64,000 nt of DNA from Acidobacterium sp. (lineage in GTDB: Bacteria; Acidobacteriota; Terriglobia; Terriglobales; Acidobacteriaceae), in NCBI GenBank assembly GCA_003166955.1, contig PMUI01000107.1, forward strand, positions 1 through 64,000, given 5' to 3'. Positions 52,763-62,564 of the stretch are shown one piece after another. The notes beneath the pieces are model-generated. The model did not search any database, was not told the origin of the DNA, and saw only the letters and a program-made list of their open reading frames with translations. A program made the position numbers and the translations under genes. Each line of letters begins with the position of its first letter. Within the stretch, counting starts at the first letter, position 1.

Positions 52763-52784
52763 GCATTCGTTTCGATTTGGAATG

Positions 52785-52812
52785 GGCTGCCACCGGGCAG
52801 CCTTTTCCTTTT
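52785..52812 (+). terminator. Intrinsic terminator after the STAS gene
   Basis: A 7-bp stem (GGCTGCC / GGCAGCC) with an ACCG loop is followed by TTTTCCTTTT. It ends the plus-strand kinase-antagonist transcript before the convergent M3 peptidase gene. Confidence 0.9.
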
Positions 52813-52834
52813 GCAGCTGCGGGCGCGGAGCCGA

Positions 52835-54991
52835 TTATTTCTCCGTGAGGCCGCGATCCTTGAGCATGGCTCCGATCTCCGGAGCCCGCCCGCGCCAGTT
52901 CGCGTACATCGTAGCCAGATTCTCCGTGTTGCCGCGGGAAAGCACCATCCGCCGGAAGCGATCTCCATTGGCGCGGGTGAACCCGCCGTTCTCTTCGAAC
53001 CACTGCCAGGCGTCGTCATCGAGCATCTCGGTCCACTGATAGGCGTAGTAGCCCGCGGCGTAGTCGTTGGACCAGATGTGCAGGAAGTAGGTCGAGCGAT
53101 AGCGAGGAGGAACCGTGGCCAGAGCCACATGGGACTTCTCGAGGGCCTGCTTCTCGAAGTCATCGACGTTTTCGAGCGGCGCTCCAGAAGGCTGCGTGTG
53201 CCACTGCATGTCGAGCATGGACGCGGACAGCAGCTCGGTCAGCGAATATCCCTGGTTGAAGTCGCGGGCCTTGAGAATCTTCGCCGCCAGATCGGCCGGC
53301 ATCGGCTCGCCGGTTTTGTAATGCTTCGCGTAATGCTGGAAGACCGCAGGATACGTAGCCCAATGCTCGTTGAATTGTGACGGGAACTCGACGAAGTCGC
53401 GCGGGACTGAGGTTCCGGAGAGCGTCGGGTATTGAACATTGCTGAGCATGCCGTGCAGGGCGTGGCCGAATTCGTGGAACATCGTCCGCACATCGTCCGC
53501 GCTGATGAGAGCGGGTTCTCCCGGCGCGGGCTTGGGCAGGTTGGCGACGTTGTAGACCACGGGTAGATCGCCGAGCAGGCGGCTCTGATCCACGAAGCTC
53601 GACATCCAGGCGCCGCCGTTTTTGTTGTCGCGCTTAAAGTAGTCGCAATAGAAAAGGGCAAGCGGCGTGCCGTTGGCATCCTGGACCTCGAAGACGCGCA
53701 CATCGGGCTGCCAGACCGGGATGTTTTTACGCTCCGTGAAGCTCAGGCCATAGAGCAGGTGAGCAGCGTAGAAGACGCCGCTTTCGAGGACATTGTCGAT
53801 TTCGAAGTAGGGCTTGATCTGCGACTCGTCGAGATCGTATTTCGCCTTGCGGACCTGCTCGGCGTAGAAATCCCAGTCCCACGGCTCGAGATGGAAGCCG
53901 CCCTGCTGCGCGTCGATGACGGCCTGAATGTCCTTGCCCTCCGCCTGGGCCTTCGCGGTCGCCGCCGGAATCAACTCGTTCAGAAAATGCAGCACAGCAT
54001 CGGGCGTCTTCGCCATCTGATCTTCGAGCTTCCAGGCGGCGTAGGTGTCGAACCCGAGTAGCTTTGCCTTTTGCGCTCGCAGTTGCGCCAGGCGCGCGAC
54101 GACCGGACGCAGATCATTTCCTGGCTGCTCTGCGCGCGTCCAGCCTTGCTGAAAGAGCGTCTCGCGGGTGGCGCGATTGCTCAGCTCCGTCAGGTCAGGC
54201 TGCTGCGTCGTGTTCTGCAGCGGAATGAGGTAGCCCTCGACCTTCCGCGCGGCGGCGGCCTGTGCTGCCGCGGCAATCTGCGCATCGGTCAATCCCGCCA
54301 GCGCGGACTTGTCCGTGGTGGTGTAGGCGGCCTTCTTCGCGGCCTCCAGCAGTCCGCGGCTGAACTCGTCCTCCAGCTTCGACGCTTCTTCATTCAGCTT
54401 CTTCAGTTTCTCCTTGTCGGCATCGCTCAGCGCCGCTCCCGCATGGACGAACTGGTCGTAGACGATCTCCACCAGCCGCTGGCTTTCAGGATCGAGCTGC
54501 AGCCGGGCGCGGGTTTGATAGACGGTCCGGACCCGGGCAAACAACTTCGGGTTCAGGTAAATCGCATCCTGGTGCGCGGCGAGTTTCGGCGCGAGCTCCC
54601 GCTGCACGTTCTGTAAATAGGGATTGGTGTTGGCGCCCGTGACCGCATTGAACGCCGCCTGCGCGCGCTGCAGAAGGAGGCCAGTCTTCTCCATCGCAAC
54701 GAAGGTGTTCTGAAACGTCGGCGCCGCAGAATTGTTGGTGATCACCAGCATTTCCCTCTCCTGCTCCGCCATGCCGGCCTCAATCGCCGGCTGATAGTCG
54801 GCGTCTTTGATGCGGTCGAAGGGCGGCGCATGGAAAGGCAGCGCACTCGGCGAGTAGAAGGGATTCTCCGGCCCGAAGGCCGCGGTCTGAGCGGTGAGCG
54901 ATGTGTCGGTCATGAAGAGAGCGGTCGCGGCGCATGCGACGAAATACAGCGTGCTGCGGATCAATTGAGTGTCCTCAACGCGAAGCTGCAT
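52835..54991 (-). CDS. M3-family peptidyl-dipeptidase (Dcp-like), exported
   Basis: The 718-residue metallopeptidase has a signal peptide (about residues 12-36) and the M3 zinc motif HEFGHALHG, with preceding RTMF and a downstream Glu region as in thimet/Dcp enzymes. It should remove dipeptides from peptide C-termini in the periplasm. Start 54991 gives the signal peptide; an in-frame ATG at 55030 is possible. Confidence 0.93.
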   Translation of the reverse strand: MQLRVEDTQLIRSTLYFVACAATALFMTDTSLTAQTAAFGPENPFYSPSALPFHAPPFDRIKDADYQPAIEAGMAEQEREMLVITNNSAAPTFQNTFVAMEKTGLLLQRAQAAFNAVTGANTNPYLQNVQRELAPKLAAHQDAIYLNPKLFARVRTVYQTRARLQLDPESQRLVEIVYDQFVHAGAALSDADKEKLKKLNEEASKLEDEFSRGLLEAAKKAAYTTTDKSALAGLTDAQIAAAAQAAAARKVEGYLIPLQNTTQQPDLTELSNRATRETLFQQGWTRAEQPGNDLRPVVARLAQLRAQKAKLLGFDTYAAWKLEDQMAKTPDAVLHFLNELIPAATAKAQAEGKDIQAVIDAQQGGFHLEPWDWDFYAEQVRKAKYDLDESQIKPYFEIDNVLESGVFYAAHLLYGLSFTERKNIPVWQPDVRVFEVQDANGTPLALFYCDYFKRDNKNGGAWMSSFVDQSRLLGDLPVVYNVANLPKPAPGEPALISADDVRTMFHEFGHALHGMLSNVQYPTLSGTSVPRDFVEFPSQFNEHWATYPAVFQHYAKHYKTGEPMPADLAAKILKARDFNQGYSLTELLSASMLDMQWHTQPSGAPLENVDDFEKQALEKSHVALATVPPRYRSTYFLHIWSNDYAAGYYAYQWTEMLDDDAWQWFEENGGFTRANGDRFRRMVLSRGNTENLATMYANWRGRAPEIGAMLKDRGLTEK

Positions 54992-55036
54992 TGTATCGCC
55001 CCGGCGAGGCGGCCGATACGTCCCTGACAACGACGA

Positions 55037-56629
55037 TCAGCGCTTCAGCAGATCCACGAGCTCGTCGGCATTCGTCGCGCGAAAATACGGCGCCAGGGCC
55101 GGGTGTTTTCGTTCCACGGCGCGGTACATTTCCCACGCTACGCGGCGGTACGAGAAATGCCCCTGCGGCGCGGAACGCAGCTCGGAGATGTACAGGGCTT
55201 CGGCGAAGTCCATCTTGAACAGCGCGCGGTTCTTCGTGCCCAGCGGCAAAACATACTGCGCGGAGTCTGCAGCTTCGGGAGCGGAGCCAGCGGCCAACGC
55301 TGCGTAGGCCGCATGGGCCGACTGCACTGTCTCCTCGTAGAGCGGCTGCACACCAGCCTCGGAAACGCCCTCGGGAATGGCGTAGCCGTGCGCCGCAGTG
55401 AATCCCTGGAGGATCTGCACGCAGCGCCGGTGGCGGTGCATGTCGCGAAAGCCGCCGATGTCCATGAGGATGTCGAAGCGCAGCGCCTGGCCGGCGGCGA
55501 ATTCGCGCAGCAGCTCGTCGTGGGGTCCACGATGGCGCACGCCAAAGTCGATGATCTCGTTGCGCCGGGCCTCGCTAAGGGCGGCGACATGGCGACGGAT
55601 CTGCCGGTAGGGATTATGGCACTGGCCGTAGAGCAGCGTGGTGGCCAGATCGATCTCGAGAGAATCAGCGCTGTCGATCAGGTCCACCAGCGGCGCTGCT
55701 TCGATGGCCTCACCCTTCAGGAGGTCAGCGGCTGCCTGGCGCAGCTCTTCCCGCGTGCGTGCCTGATATTCGTTGATGGCAGCGTATTTCACCAGCGTCG
55801 GCGCGGTCTTTACGTCGCGGGTCAGGAGGGCGGCGGCGCGCTCGCCAAGCGCCGGATCGAGAGCGGCGATGTCGCGCTGCAGCGCGGCAAAATCGTCGCC
55901 GTAGACATTCCAGGCCGGGCCGGTAGCGGCTGCCTGGAGCCGAACGCCAAGCTGGCGGACTTCCGCAATCGGGCTTGTGAGGAGGCGCGAAATCTGCGTC
56001 TCCAGGGTTCGCGCGTTGACGATTTGTCCCAGCGAAGTGTTGGTCGCCAGCGGCAGCAGGTAACGCGCCACGTCGAAAGCGCGAGCCTTGAGGGTGCGCT
56101 CCCAGGTCTCCTGCTTCATCTCCTCGGGTTTGGGCACCTGCACCTGCAACGACGCAAAGACGGCCTCGAAAACTTTGTGATAACCGGCAAAAAGCTGGTC
56201 AATCGTCTCGCGATACCGGTTTGCCGAACTAGCGTCGGAGCCGAAATCCGGCATGTACCAGCCGCTCTTGCGAAAATTCTGGTACCGCGTCGAGCGCTCC
56301 TGTCCATCCCAGCGCTGCTCGTCGACAAGTACGATGGCCGCGAGCAGCGAGAGCCTCTCGACGGCGAAGGCGACATGTGCCAGATCGGCGATGGAGCGAT
56401 GGCCGTACTGGAAATAGAAGGTATTGAGAAACTGCTCCGCCCTCTGGCTGCTGATCTCGCGCAGCGACTCCTTCATCGACAACGCGGACCGCGAATATTT
56501 CGCCATCGCGTAGGCCAGGACTTCAGGATCGGCTCCGTGGACGGCGAAAACTTCGGTCTGGTTGTTGCGGCTTTCGGGAGACACCGGTGCGTCGGTCCGA
56601 GCTGGAGGAGTTTCCGTCATGGAAGGCAT
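55037..56629 (-). CDS. Tandem ThyX-like (FAD-dependent thymidylate synthase family) protein
   Basis: The 530-residue protein looks like two ThyX-related halves. The first half (about 30-260) has FQYGHRSIADLAHVAFAVERLS and ERSTRYQNF, the Ser-x-Arg-Tyr end of the ThyX motif. The second half (about 270-530) has YGQCHNPYRQIRRHVA and DMHRHRRCVQILQG, with the RHR part. Neither half has the full RHRxxSxNExSxRY signature. Standard ThyX is about 220-250 residues and tetrameric. Whether it still makes dTMP is open. Confidence 0.78.
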   Translation of the reverse strand: MPSMTETPPARTDAPVSPESRNNQTEVFAVHGADPEVLAYAMAKYSRSALSMKESLREISSQRAEQFLNTFYFQYGHRSIADLAHVAFAVERLSLLAAIVLVDEQRWDGQERSTRYQNFRKSGWYMPDFGSDASSANRYRETIDQLFAGYHKVFEAVFASLQVQVPKPEEMKQETWERTLKARAFDVARYLLPLATNTSLGQIVNARTLETQISRLLTSPIAEVRQLGVRLQAAATGPAWNVYGDDFAALQRDIAALDPALGERAAALLTRDVKTAPTLVKYAAINEYQARTREELRQAAADLLKGEAIEAAPLVDLIDSADSLEIDLATTLLYGQCHNPYRQIRRHVAALSEARRNEIIDFGVRHRGPHDELLREFAAGQALRFDILMDIGGFRDMHRHRRCVQILQGFTAAHGYAIPEGVSEAGVQPLYEETVQSAHAAYAALAAGSAPEAADSAQYVLPLGTKNRALFKMDFAEALYISELRSAPQGHFSYRRVAWEMYRAVERKHPALAPYFRATNADELVDLLKR

Positions 56630-56793
56630 GCAGGAATGCTAAACCCCGGACTTGCGGAAAAGCTCGCCCGCATCTGGGAAGACACGGGCCAGGGCAATCG
56701 ATGTTATGCGCCTGAAAACGAAGAACGGGTACCATGGGAGTGTTTTGGCGGACCTACCCCGGAGAAAATTTCGCTCCGGTACGGCCATTGTTC

Positions 56794-57585
56794 ATGAACA
56801 AAATCCTCTCGACGACCGAGCATCGTCCGTGGCCTCTGCCAAAATCGCCCTGGGTAATGACCCAGCGCTGGAACGATCTGCTGTTCGCGCACTGGCCGTT
56901 GCCGGCCAGCGAGCTGACGCACCTGCTGCCCGAGGCACTCACGGTGGACACCTTCGACGGCTCGGCGTGGGTCGGCGTGGTTCCCTTCTGGATGGACCAG
57001 ATTCGGATGCGGGGTCTGCCGCGCATTCCTGGCGCCAGCCGTTTCCCCGAACTCAACCTGCGGACCTACGTGCGGGAGCGGCATACCAATCAGCCGGGGG
57101 TGTATTTCTTTTCGCTCGATGCGGCCAATCCCTTCGCCGTATCGGCCGCGAGGATTTTCTTCCGGCTGCCCTACTACTGGGCGCACATGAAAATCGAGTC
57201 GGACGAAAGTCGGGGGATTCACTACAGGAGCGATCGTCTGCTCAGCCGGCGCTCTGCGCATTTCCGCGCCCAGTATCGCAGCCTGGGCAAACCCTGCGTG
57301 AAGGGCGGCATCGAGAGCTTCCTTACCGATCGCTACGCGCTGTTCACGGCCGGGCGTCACGGCGAGATGGCGCGCGTCAACATCCACCATTTGCCGTGGC
57401 CTCTGGAACTGGCCGAAGCTGAGTTCGAGGTGAACGACCTGCCGCAGGCGCACGGCATCCGACTTCCGGACACGAAGCCGCTGCTGCAGTACAGCCGCGA
57501 GCTGACTGTTTACATCTGGGCGCTGGAAGGGCTGGGATCGCCGGCGACTCGCCGAGCAACGGCGCCGGTTCCGGCGGGTCCGTGA
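56794..57585 (+). CDS. DUF2071 (YqjF-like) protein
   Basis: The 263-residue protein fits DUF2071: MTQRWNDLLFAHWPLPASELTHLLP, DTFDGSAWVGVVPFWM, FPELNLRTYVR and FSLDAANPFAVSAARIFFRLPYY. The family has an acetoacetate-decarboxylase-like fold with no known reaction. An in-frame ATG at 56734 is possible; neither start has a clear ribosome site. Confidence 0.82.
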   Translation: MNKILSTTEHRPWPLPKSPWVMTQRWNDLLFAHWPLPASELTHLLPEALTVDTFDGSAWVGVVPFWMDQIRMRGLPRIPGASRFPELNLRTYVRERHTNQPGVYFFSLDAANPFAVSAARIFFRLPYYWAHMKIESDESRGIHYRSDRLLSRRSAHFRAQYRSLGKPCVKGGIESFLTDRYALFTAGRHGEMARVNIHHLPWPLELAEAEFEVNDLPQAHGIRLPDTKPLLQYSRELTVYIWALEGLGSPATRRATAPVPAGP

Positions 57586-57659
57586 CAGGCAAAGACGCCG
57601 TCGCTGAGCGCAGCCTGGCGATGGCCCCGGCGCTCCCATCGCTGCGGTAGGCTATACCC

Positions 57660-58406
57660 ATGTCTTCACTTCAGGGAAAGGCGGCTCTGGTCACGGGAGC
57701 CTCACAGGGGATTGGCCGCGCCTGCGCGTTGGCGCTCGCCGCAGCCGGGGCGAAGGTCGCTCTGGCGGCAAGGAACGAGGCAAAGCTGAACGAAGTGGCT
57801 GCCGAGATTGCCACATCCGGCGGAGCGGCGGCGGTTTTCGCGCTGGACATTGCCAGCGAAGAGTCCATCAGGAGCTGCGCCAAAGCTGCTATCGCTCATT
57901 TCGGCAGCATTGAAATTCTCGTGAACAATGCCGGCATCGCCCGCGACACATTGCTGCTGCGCATGAAGCGCGCGGACTGGGACGATGTGCTCGGGACCAA
58001 CCTGACCGGAACGTTTCTGATGACCCAGGCTATGCTGAGCCCCATGCTGAAGGCGCGCTGGGGGCGGATTATCAACATCTCGAGCGTCGTAGGCGAAACC
58101 GGCCAAGCCGGACAGGCCAATTACGCGGCCAGCAAAGCAGGGCTCATTGGCCTGACCAAATCGCTGGCGCGCGAGCTGGCTTCGCGCAACATCACTGCCA
58201 ACGCGATTGCTCCAGGCTACATCGAAACTGCTATGACTGCGGCACTGGACGAGAAGCAGCGCGAGGCCATGCTGTCGCATATCCCACTGGGGCGCGCGGG
58301 AACCGACGCCGACATCGCGCATGCGGTACGCTTTCTCGCCTCCGATGAGGCCGCTTACATCACCGGCCACGTGCTCGACGTAAACGGCGGCATGTATATG
58401 GGCTGA
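57660..58406 (+). CDS. fabG: 3-oxoacyl-[acyl-carrier-protein] reductase FabG-like SDR
   Basis: The 248-residue SDR has GASQGIGRA, NNAG, Ser in NISSVVGETG and the catalytic YAASK. The end TGHVLDVNGGMYMG is typical of FabG. It reduces 3-oxoacyl-ACP with NADPH in fatty acid synthesis, though isolated FabG-like SDRs can have other substrates. It is in a plus-strand run with nnrD and tsaE. Confidence 0.88.
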   Translation: MSSLQGKAALVTGASQGIGRACALALAAAGAKVALAARNEAKLNEVAAEIATSGGAAAVFALDIASEESIRSCAKAAIAHFGSIEILVNNAGIARDTLLLRMKRADWDDVLGTNLTGTFLMTQAMLSPMLKARWGRIINISSVVGETGQAGQANYAASKAGLIGLTKSLARELASRNITANAIAPGYIETAMTAALDEKQREAMLSHIPLGRAGTDADIAHAVRFLASDEAAYITGHVLDVNGGMYMG

Positions 58407-58448
58407 ATCACAGCGCAAGGGCCCGGGCATCGTCTACCATCGTTTGCG

Positions 58449-60050
58449 ATGAAGATTCTTACCGCCGACGAGATGCGCACCGCCGATCGCGTGACGACGG
58501 ACCGGTTTGGCATTGGGTCGCTCGACCTGATGCACAACGCCGGGCGCGCGGTTGCGCAGTTTGTTCTGCGCGAATTTCCGGATCAGCGGCACATCTGCGT
58601 TCTCTGCGGCAAAGGCAATAACGGCGGCGACGGATTTGTGGCGGCGCGCGAACTGGATGCGGCTGGGCGCAAGGTTCGGGTCCTGCTGCTGGGCTACCCG
58701 GCCGATCTGAAGGACGATGCGAAGGCCGCTTTCGAAGAGATGACCCTGGCTCCGGTGCTCGCGCCGGAGGAGGCCGCACTCGATTCTTCCGAGGCAGGGA
58801 GCGCGCTGAGTTCGGCCGATCTGCTGATCGATGCGATTGTCGGCACCGGGTTCAAACCGCCCCTCCGCGGGGTGGCTGCGGCTCTCCGCGACCGGGTCAA
58901 CGCGCTCAGGACTCCTGTGGTCGCCGTCGATCTGCCGTCCGGCTGGGATGCCGACTCTCGCTCGATTACTAACGAAGGCGCCTTTCGCGCGAATGCGGTG
59001 GTCACCTTCACCGCGCCAAAGCTGGCGCACATGAGCGGCAATCTGACCGGCAGCGCTGCCGGGCCAATCGTCGTCGCGCCCATCGGATCGCCGGACGAAG
59101 CAATCGTCTCCGCGACGAACCTGACCTGGGCCGGCTCGTCGAAGCTGCTCACGGAGCAGCCGCGCGCCGCCGACTCCAACAAGGGACTGTATGGGCATGT
59201 GTTGATCGCGGCGGGAGGACGGGGCAAATCCGGCGCTCCGGCGATGGCCTCACTCGCGGCTCTGCGTGCCGGAGCTGGCCTGGTGACGGCGGCCGTCCCG
59301 GAGTCGATTCTTACCTCGGTAGCCGCCATTGCGCCGGAGTTGATGACGCTGCCGCTTCGCGAAGGCCCCAGCGGCGAGATCGATAAGTCGAACCTCGAGC
59401 CGGAGCAGCTTCGCCGTCTCACCGAGCGCGCTACCGTCATCGCAATGGGACCGGGGATGGGACCGGAGCCGGAAGAATTCGTTCTCGGCCTGATCGAAAA
59501 GACCACGCAGCCGCTGGTCCTCGACGCGGATGCGCTTAACATCCTCGCCGGGCACACGGACAAACTCGACGGCCGTGGGCGCACCGTGGTGCTGACGCCG
59601 CATCCGGGGGAAATGGGGCGGCTGGCCGGCATCAGCATTAAGGAAGTGCAGGCCAATCGCGAGCCGCTTGTTCGTGAATTCGCAACGAAGCACAATGTGA
59701 CAGTCGTGTTAAAAGGCTGGCGCACGCTCATCGCGCATCCCGACGGGCGCATCGCAATCAATACCACCGGCAATCCTGGCATGGCCAAAGGCGGCAGCGG
59801 CGACATTCTAACGGGTATCGTCGCGGCCCTGCTGGCCCAGCATCCGGACCATCCAGCCGAAGCGGTCGAGGCCGCCGTCTACCTGCACGGGCTGGCCGCC
59901 GACTTCGCGCTGCGCGAGCAGGACGAGCACACCCTGCTCGCCACTGACACAGTCGGTCATCTTTTTCGCGCTTTTCACTTTCGCTCATGGGACGAAGCGG
60001 GATATGTTTGGGTGGAGGGAATTCCTTCCTCCGCGGCGAGGTCGAGATGA
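58449..60050 (+). CDS. nnrD: Bifunctional NAD(P)H-hydrate repair enzyme
   Basis: The 533-residue protein has an N-terminal epimerase domain (NnrE; CGKGNNGGDGF, VDLPSGWD) and a C-terminal ADP-dependent dehydratase domain (NnrD; NPGMAKGGSGDILTG, HPGEMGRL). It repairs hydrated NAD(P)H. The stop overlaps tsaE by 4 bases, a common pairing. Confidence 0.95.
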   Translation: MKILTADEMRTADRVTTDRFGIGSLDLMHNAGRAVAQFVLREFPDQRHICVLCGKGNNGGDGFVAARELDAAGRKVRVLLLGYPADLKDDAKAAFEEMTLAPVLAPEEAALDSSEAGSALSSADLLIDAIVGTGFKPPLRGVAAALRDRVNALRTPVVAVDLPSGWDADSRSITNEGAFRANAVVTFTAPKLAHMSGNLTGSAAGPIVVAPIGSPDEAIVSATNLTWAGSSKLLTEQPRAADSNKGLYGHVLIAAGGRGKSGAPAMASLAALRAGAGLVTAAVPESILTSVAAIAPELMTLPLREGPSGEIDKSNLEPEQLRRLTERATVIAMGPGMGPEPEEFVLGLIEKTTQPLVLDADALNILAGHTDKLDGRGRTVVLTPHPGEMGRLAGISIKEVQANREPLVREFATKHNVTVVLKGWRTLIAHPDGRIAINTTGNPGMAKGGSGDILTGIVAALLAQHPDHPAEAVEAAVYLHGLAADFALREQDEHTLLATDTVGHLFRAFHFRSWDEAGYVWVEGIPSSAARSR

Positions 60051-60523
60051 CGCAGACTGCAGAACTGAAGATGCAGAAGTTCGAGAGCCACAGCGGCAAA
60101 GAGACCATCGCCGTCGGCCACCGCATTGCGGAGCTGCTGGCGCCGCCGAAGTTCATCATCCTGCGCGGCGACCTGGGCGCAGGCAAGACCACGCTGGTGA
60201 AAGGCATTGCCGAAGCGCTCGACGCCGCCGATCCCGACGAGGTCACCAGCCCGACGTTTACGCTGATTCACGAGTACGAAGGCACGCGCACCGTCGATGG
60301 GCACAAGGAACCGGTGATGCTTTATCACCTGGATCTCTACCGCATCCAAAATGAGCGGCAGCTCGACTCACTGGGCCTCGATGATCTGATCGGGCCGGCC
60401 AGCATCGTTCTGGTGGAGTGGGGCGAGAAATTCCCCAGCGTGGTCAAGCGCAGTCAGGGCGAGATCGAGATGCGCACCACGGGTGGTGACTCGCGCAGCA
60501 TCACGCTCACTCTGAAGGACTGA
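60047..60523 (+). CDS. tsaE: tRNA t6A biosynthesis ATPase TsaE
   Basis: The 158-residue protein has Walker A GDLGAGKTTLVKG, the SPTFTLIHEY switch, YHLDLYR and LVEWGEKF. TsaE acts with TsaB, TsaC and TsaD to make t6A in ANN-decoding tRNAs. Start 60047 comes from the ATGA overlap with nnrD. Confidence 0.95.
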   Translation: MTQTAELKMQKFESHSGKETIAVGHRIAELLAPPKFIILRGDLGAGKTTLVKGIAEALDAADPDEVTSPTFTLIHEYEGTRTVDGHKEPVMLYHLDLYRIQNERQLDSLGLDDLIGPASIVLVEWGEKFPSVVKRSQGEIEMRTTGGDSRSITLTLKD

Positions 60524-60570
60524 GGAGAACAAGACTGAGGCGACTCTGGCGCCGGCGCCGAACGCAGACG

Positions 60571-61269
60571 TCAGAAGTGGTGAATCTTCTCCGGCTGCGC
60601 GACTTCGACCGGACGAGCCGCTTCACGTTCCAGCGAGCGGCTGACCAGATCGCGAGACCCAAGCCCAACAGCAAGAGACAACGCAAAAACGATCCCGCCG
60701 AAGAGAATCCCGAACCCCAGCTCGACGATCGCCCCGCCCAGCGCCAGGTGGTCGAGCACCATGGCTCCGGTCAACACCAGGATCATCCAGCGCACGCCCA
60801 TACTGAGCAGGCGCGCATAGCTGAGGTTGAGATTGACACCGGTAATCAGCACGCTGCGTGACACGAACCGCGCGAGCACGTTGCCGGCGAGCAACAGGAT
60901 GGCCGCGCCGACGACGCGTGGGACGTAGCCCAGCATCCAGCCGGAGACGATGTGCTCCGACGTCCCGAGCGCCGAACCCCCAACCACCACCCCGGCAATG
61001 ACGAAACACCAGAAGACGATGCGGCCGACCAGCAGCGATGGTGTGGCGCGCGGGCTCCATTCCGCCATGGCGTGGGCGCCGCGGCCCATGCGTTCATCGA
61101 AGCGAAGCGCGGAGAGGATGCGGGTGACGAGCAGGGAGAGCAGCCATCCGACGAGAAGAAAAAACAAAAAAGCCACGATAAATGCCAAAATTCCCGGCAG
61201 CAGCGTGGCGATCTGGTTCATCACGCGGCCCATCGATAAGTGAAGCGATTGTTCTACCTGCTGCCACAT
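60571..61269 (-). CDS. Small-conductance-channel-like membrane protein (conserved TM helix repeats)
   Basis: The 232-residue protein has five or so membrane helices. The first pair (LLPGILAFIVAFLFFLLVGWLLSLLVTRIL) and the last (GGIVFALSLAVGLGSRDLVSR) resemble the conserved TM-helix family related to MscS pore helices. A role as a mechanosensitive channel or scaffold is inferred only. AAGGAGAAG precedes the ATG at 61269. Confidence 0.78.
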   Translation of the reverse strand: MWQQVEQSLHLSMGRVMNQIATLLPGILAFIVAFLFFLLVGWLLSLLVTRILSALRFDERMGRGAHAMAEWSPRATPSLLVGRIVFWCFVIAGVVVGGSALGTSEHIVSGWMLGYVPRVVGAAILLLAGNVLARFVSRSVLITGVNLNLSYARLLSMGVRWMILVLTGAMVLDHLALGGAIVELGFGILFGGIVFALSLAVGLGSRDLVSRSLEREAARPVEVAQPEKIHHF

Positions 61270-61292
61270 AGCTTCTTCTCCTTTCGATCGCT

Positions 61293-62543
61293 CTACGGAT
61301 TGAAGCGATCGGGCCATCTCCACCGCGAAAGCAGATATGGCTTCTTCTCTTCCCAGGCGCGAGCGAATTGCTCGAAGCGCTGCTCCGCGGCCGCGCTGTT
61401 CAGATTGGAAACCTCGCGAACCCAGGACGCAACCCAACCGAGGTACAGAGGCGTGAGCGCGCCCAGCAAATGCACGCGGCTGATGGTGCGCAGGCGATAG
61501 GCCAGCGCAAAGTCGTACACGATGCTCGCCCACACATCGTCGGGTATGCGGAACTGATCGGGCGTCGCGCGCGTCAGCCGCTTCAGTTCCAGCAGCGTGT
61601 TGGGCGGCAGCAGCAAACGCCACACTTCGTCCAGGCTCTTCGATCCCAGCAGAAAAGAATCCAGCAAGGGCTGCGCGTCGATCGCCTGGCCGTCCGGCTG
61701 ATTCTCACTGCCGTTTCCCCACGTGGGCGTTGCCTGCGAACCGCGAATGCGCTGCCAGTGGGAAGCGCACGCATCCATCTCCTGGAAGATGGAGCCGGTG
61801 AGCTGCCCCAGCACAGCGCTCAATTCCAGTCCTTCCGTGGCCACCTTGTGTTGCACGCCGATATGCACCTGGCCAACCGGCACCTGTGGGAATTGCGTCG
61901 CGGCAATGGTCACCGGCCACAACAGCGCATTGCCTGCAGTCTCCGCAGACGGGGACACACGCGCCAGAGGTGCACACAGTGCGCCCGAGGCCGCAAAGTC
62001 GAAAGCCAGCGGATTGCGAACTCGTCTGCCATAGAGAGCCCGGCTCAAAGGAGAGAGAATCCCGCTGTTGATGAGGCCGTCGTATTTCGCGACGGGATAG
62101 ACAGGGATGGCAAGGCCACACTGGCGCTCCAGGATGGCGTAAGCAAAGAGCTGGATCGAGTGAGCGTCGAGGGCGGCCAGATCCGGCCCAAGAACAATGC
62201 AAACCCGGGCATTCAGCGAAGCGGCGAGATTCAACACGGCGCGCTGATTGGCCGAGACTCCCGCCCAGAATTCCGCCGCGCTGAGCGCGGGCGGCGAAAA
62301 CGGCAGCATGGCGAAGGTGGAATCCTCAGCGGCTGGCGCAGCTTCGGCCGCGGGTTCAGGGGCCGGCCAGGCAAAGACGAAGCGGAGCGACGAGACACCG
62401 GAACCGAGTTCCTGCATGATGTGGCCGGCGCGCGCGCGGAGTTCTTCGGGAGAGACGGTGCCGGCGATGCCGACAACCACATCGGCGGAGCCGATCCTCT
62501 CGACCTGCTGTTTCGTTTCCTCCGTGATTTCGACAGCTGCCAT
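61293..62543 (-). CDS. GT2-like protein with degenerate donor site
   Basis: The 416-residue protein resembles GT-A glycosyltransferases of the type found near trehalose/glycan genes: KYDGLINSGILSPLSRALYGRRVRNPLAFDFAASGAL, the Gly-Val-Gln-His segment before LTGSIFQEMDACASHW, and VWASIVYDFALAYR. The N-terminal VVVGIAGTVSPEEL and GPDLAALDA stand where active relatives have a nucleotide-binding loop and a DxD-type motif, so metal-nucleotide binding may be lost. It lies 22 bases downstream of the TreS/maltokinase gene. Substrate unknown. Confidence 0.6.
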   Translation of the reverse strand: MAAVEITEETKQQVERIGSADVVVGIAGTVSPEELRARAGHIMQELGSGVSSLRFVFAWPAPEPAAEAAPAAEDSTFAMLPFSPPALSAAEFWAGVSANQRAVLNLAASLNARVCIVLGPDLAALDAHSIQLFAYAILERQCGLAIPVYPVAKYDGLINSGILSPLSRALYGRRVRNPLAFDFAASGALCAPLARVSPSAETAGNALLWPVTIAATQFPQVPVGQVHIGVQHKVATEGLELSAVLGQLTGSIFQEMDACASHWQRIRGSQATPTWGNGSENQPDGQAIDAQPLLDSFLLGSKSLDEVWRLLLPPNTLLELKRLTRATPDQFRIPDDVWASIVYDFALAYRLRTISRVHLLGALTPLYLGWVASWVREVSNLNSAAAEQRFEQFARAWEEKKPYLLSRWRWPDRFNP

Positions 62544-62564
62544 TTCAGTGGTTCAATCCTTGTG

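Noticed and set aside
55103-56797. A 564-residue plus-strand frame over the ThyX-like gene.
   Set aside because: Antisense shadow without recognisable domain.
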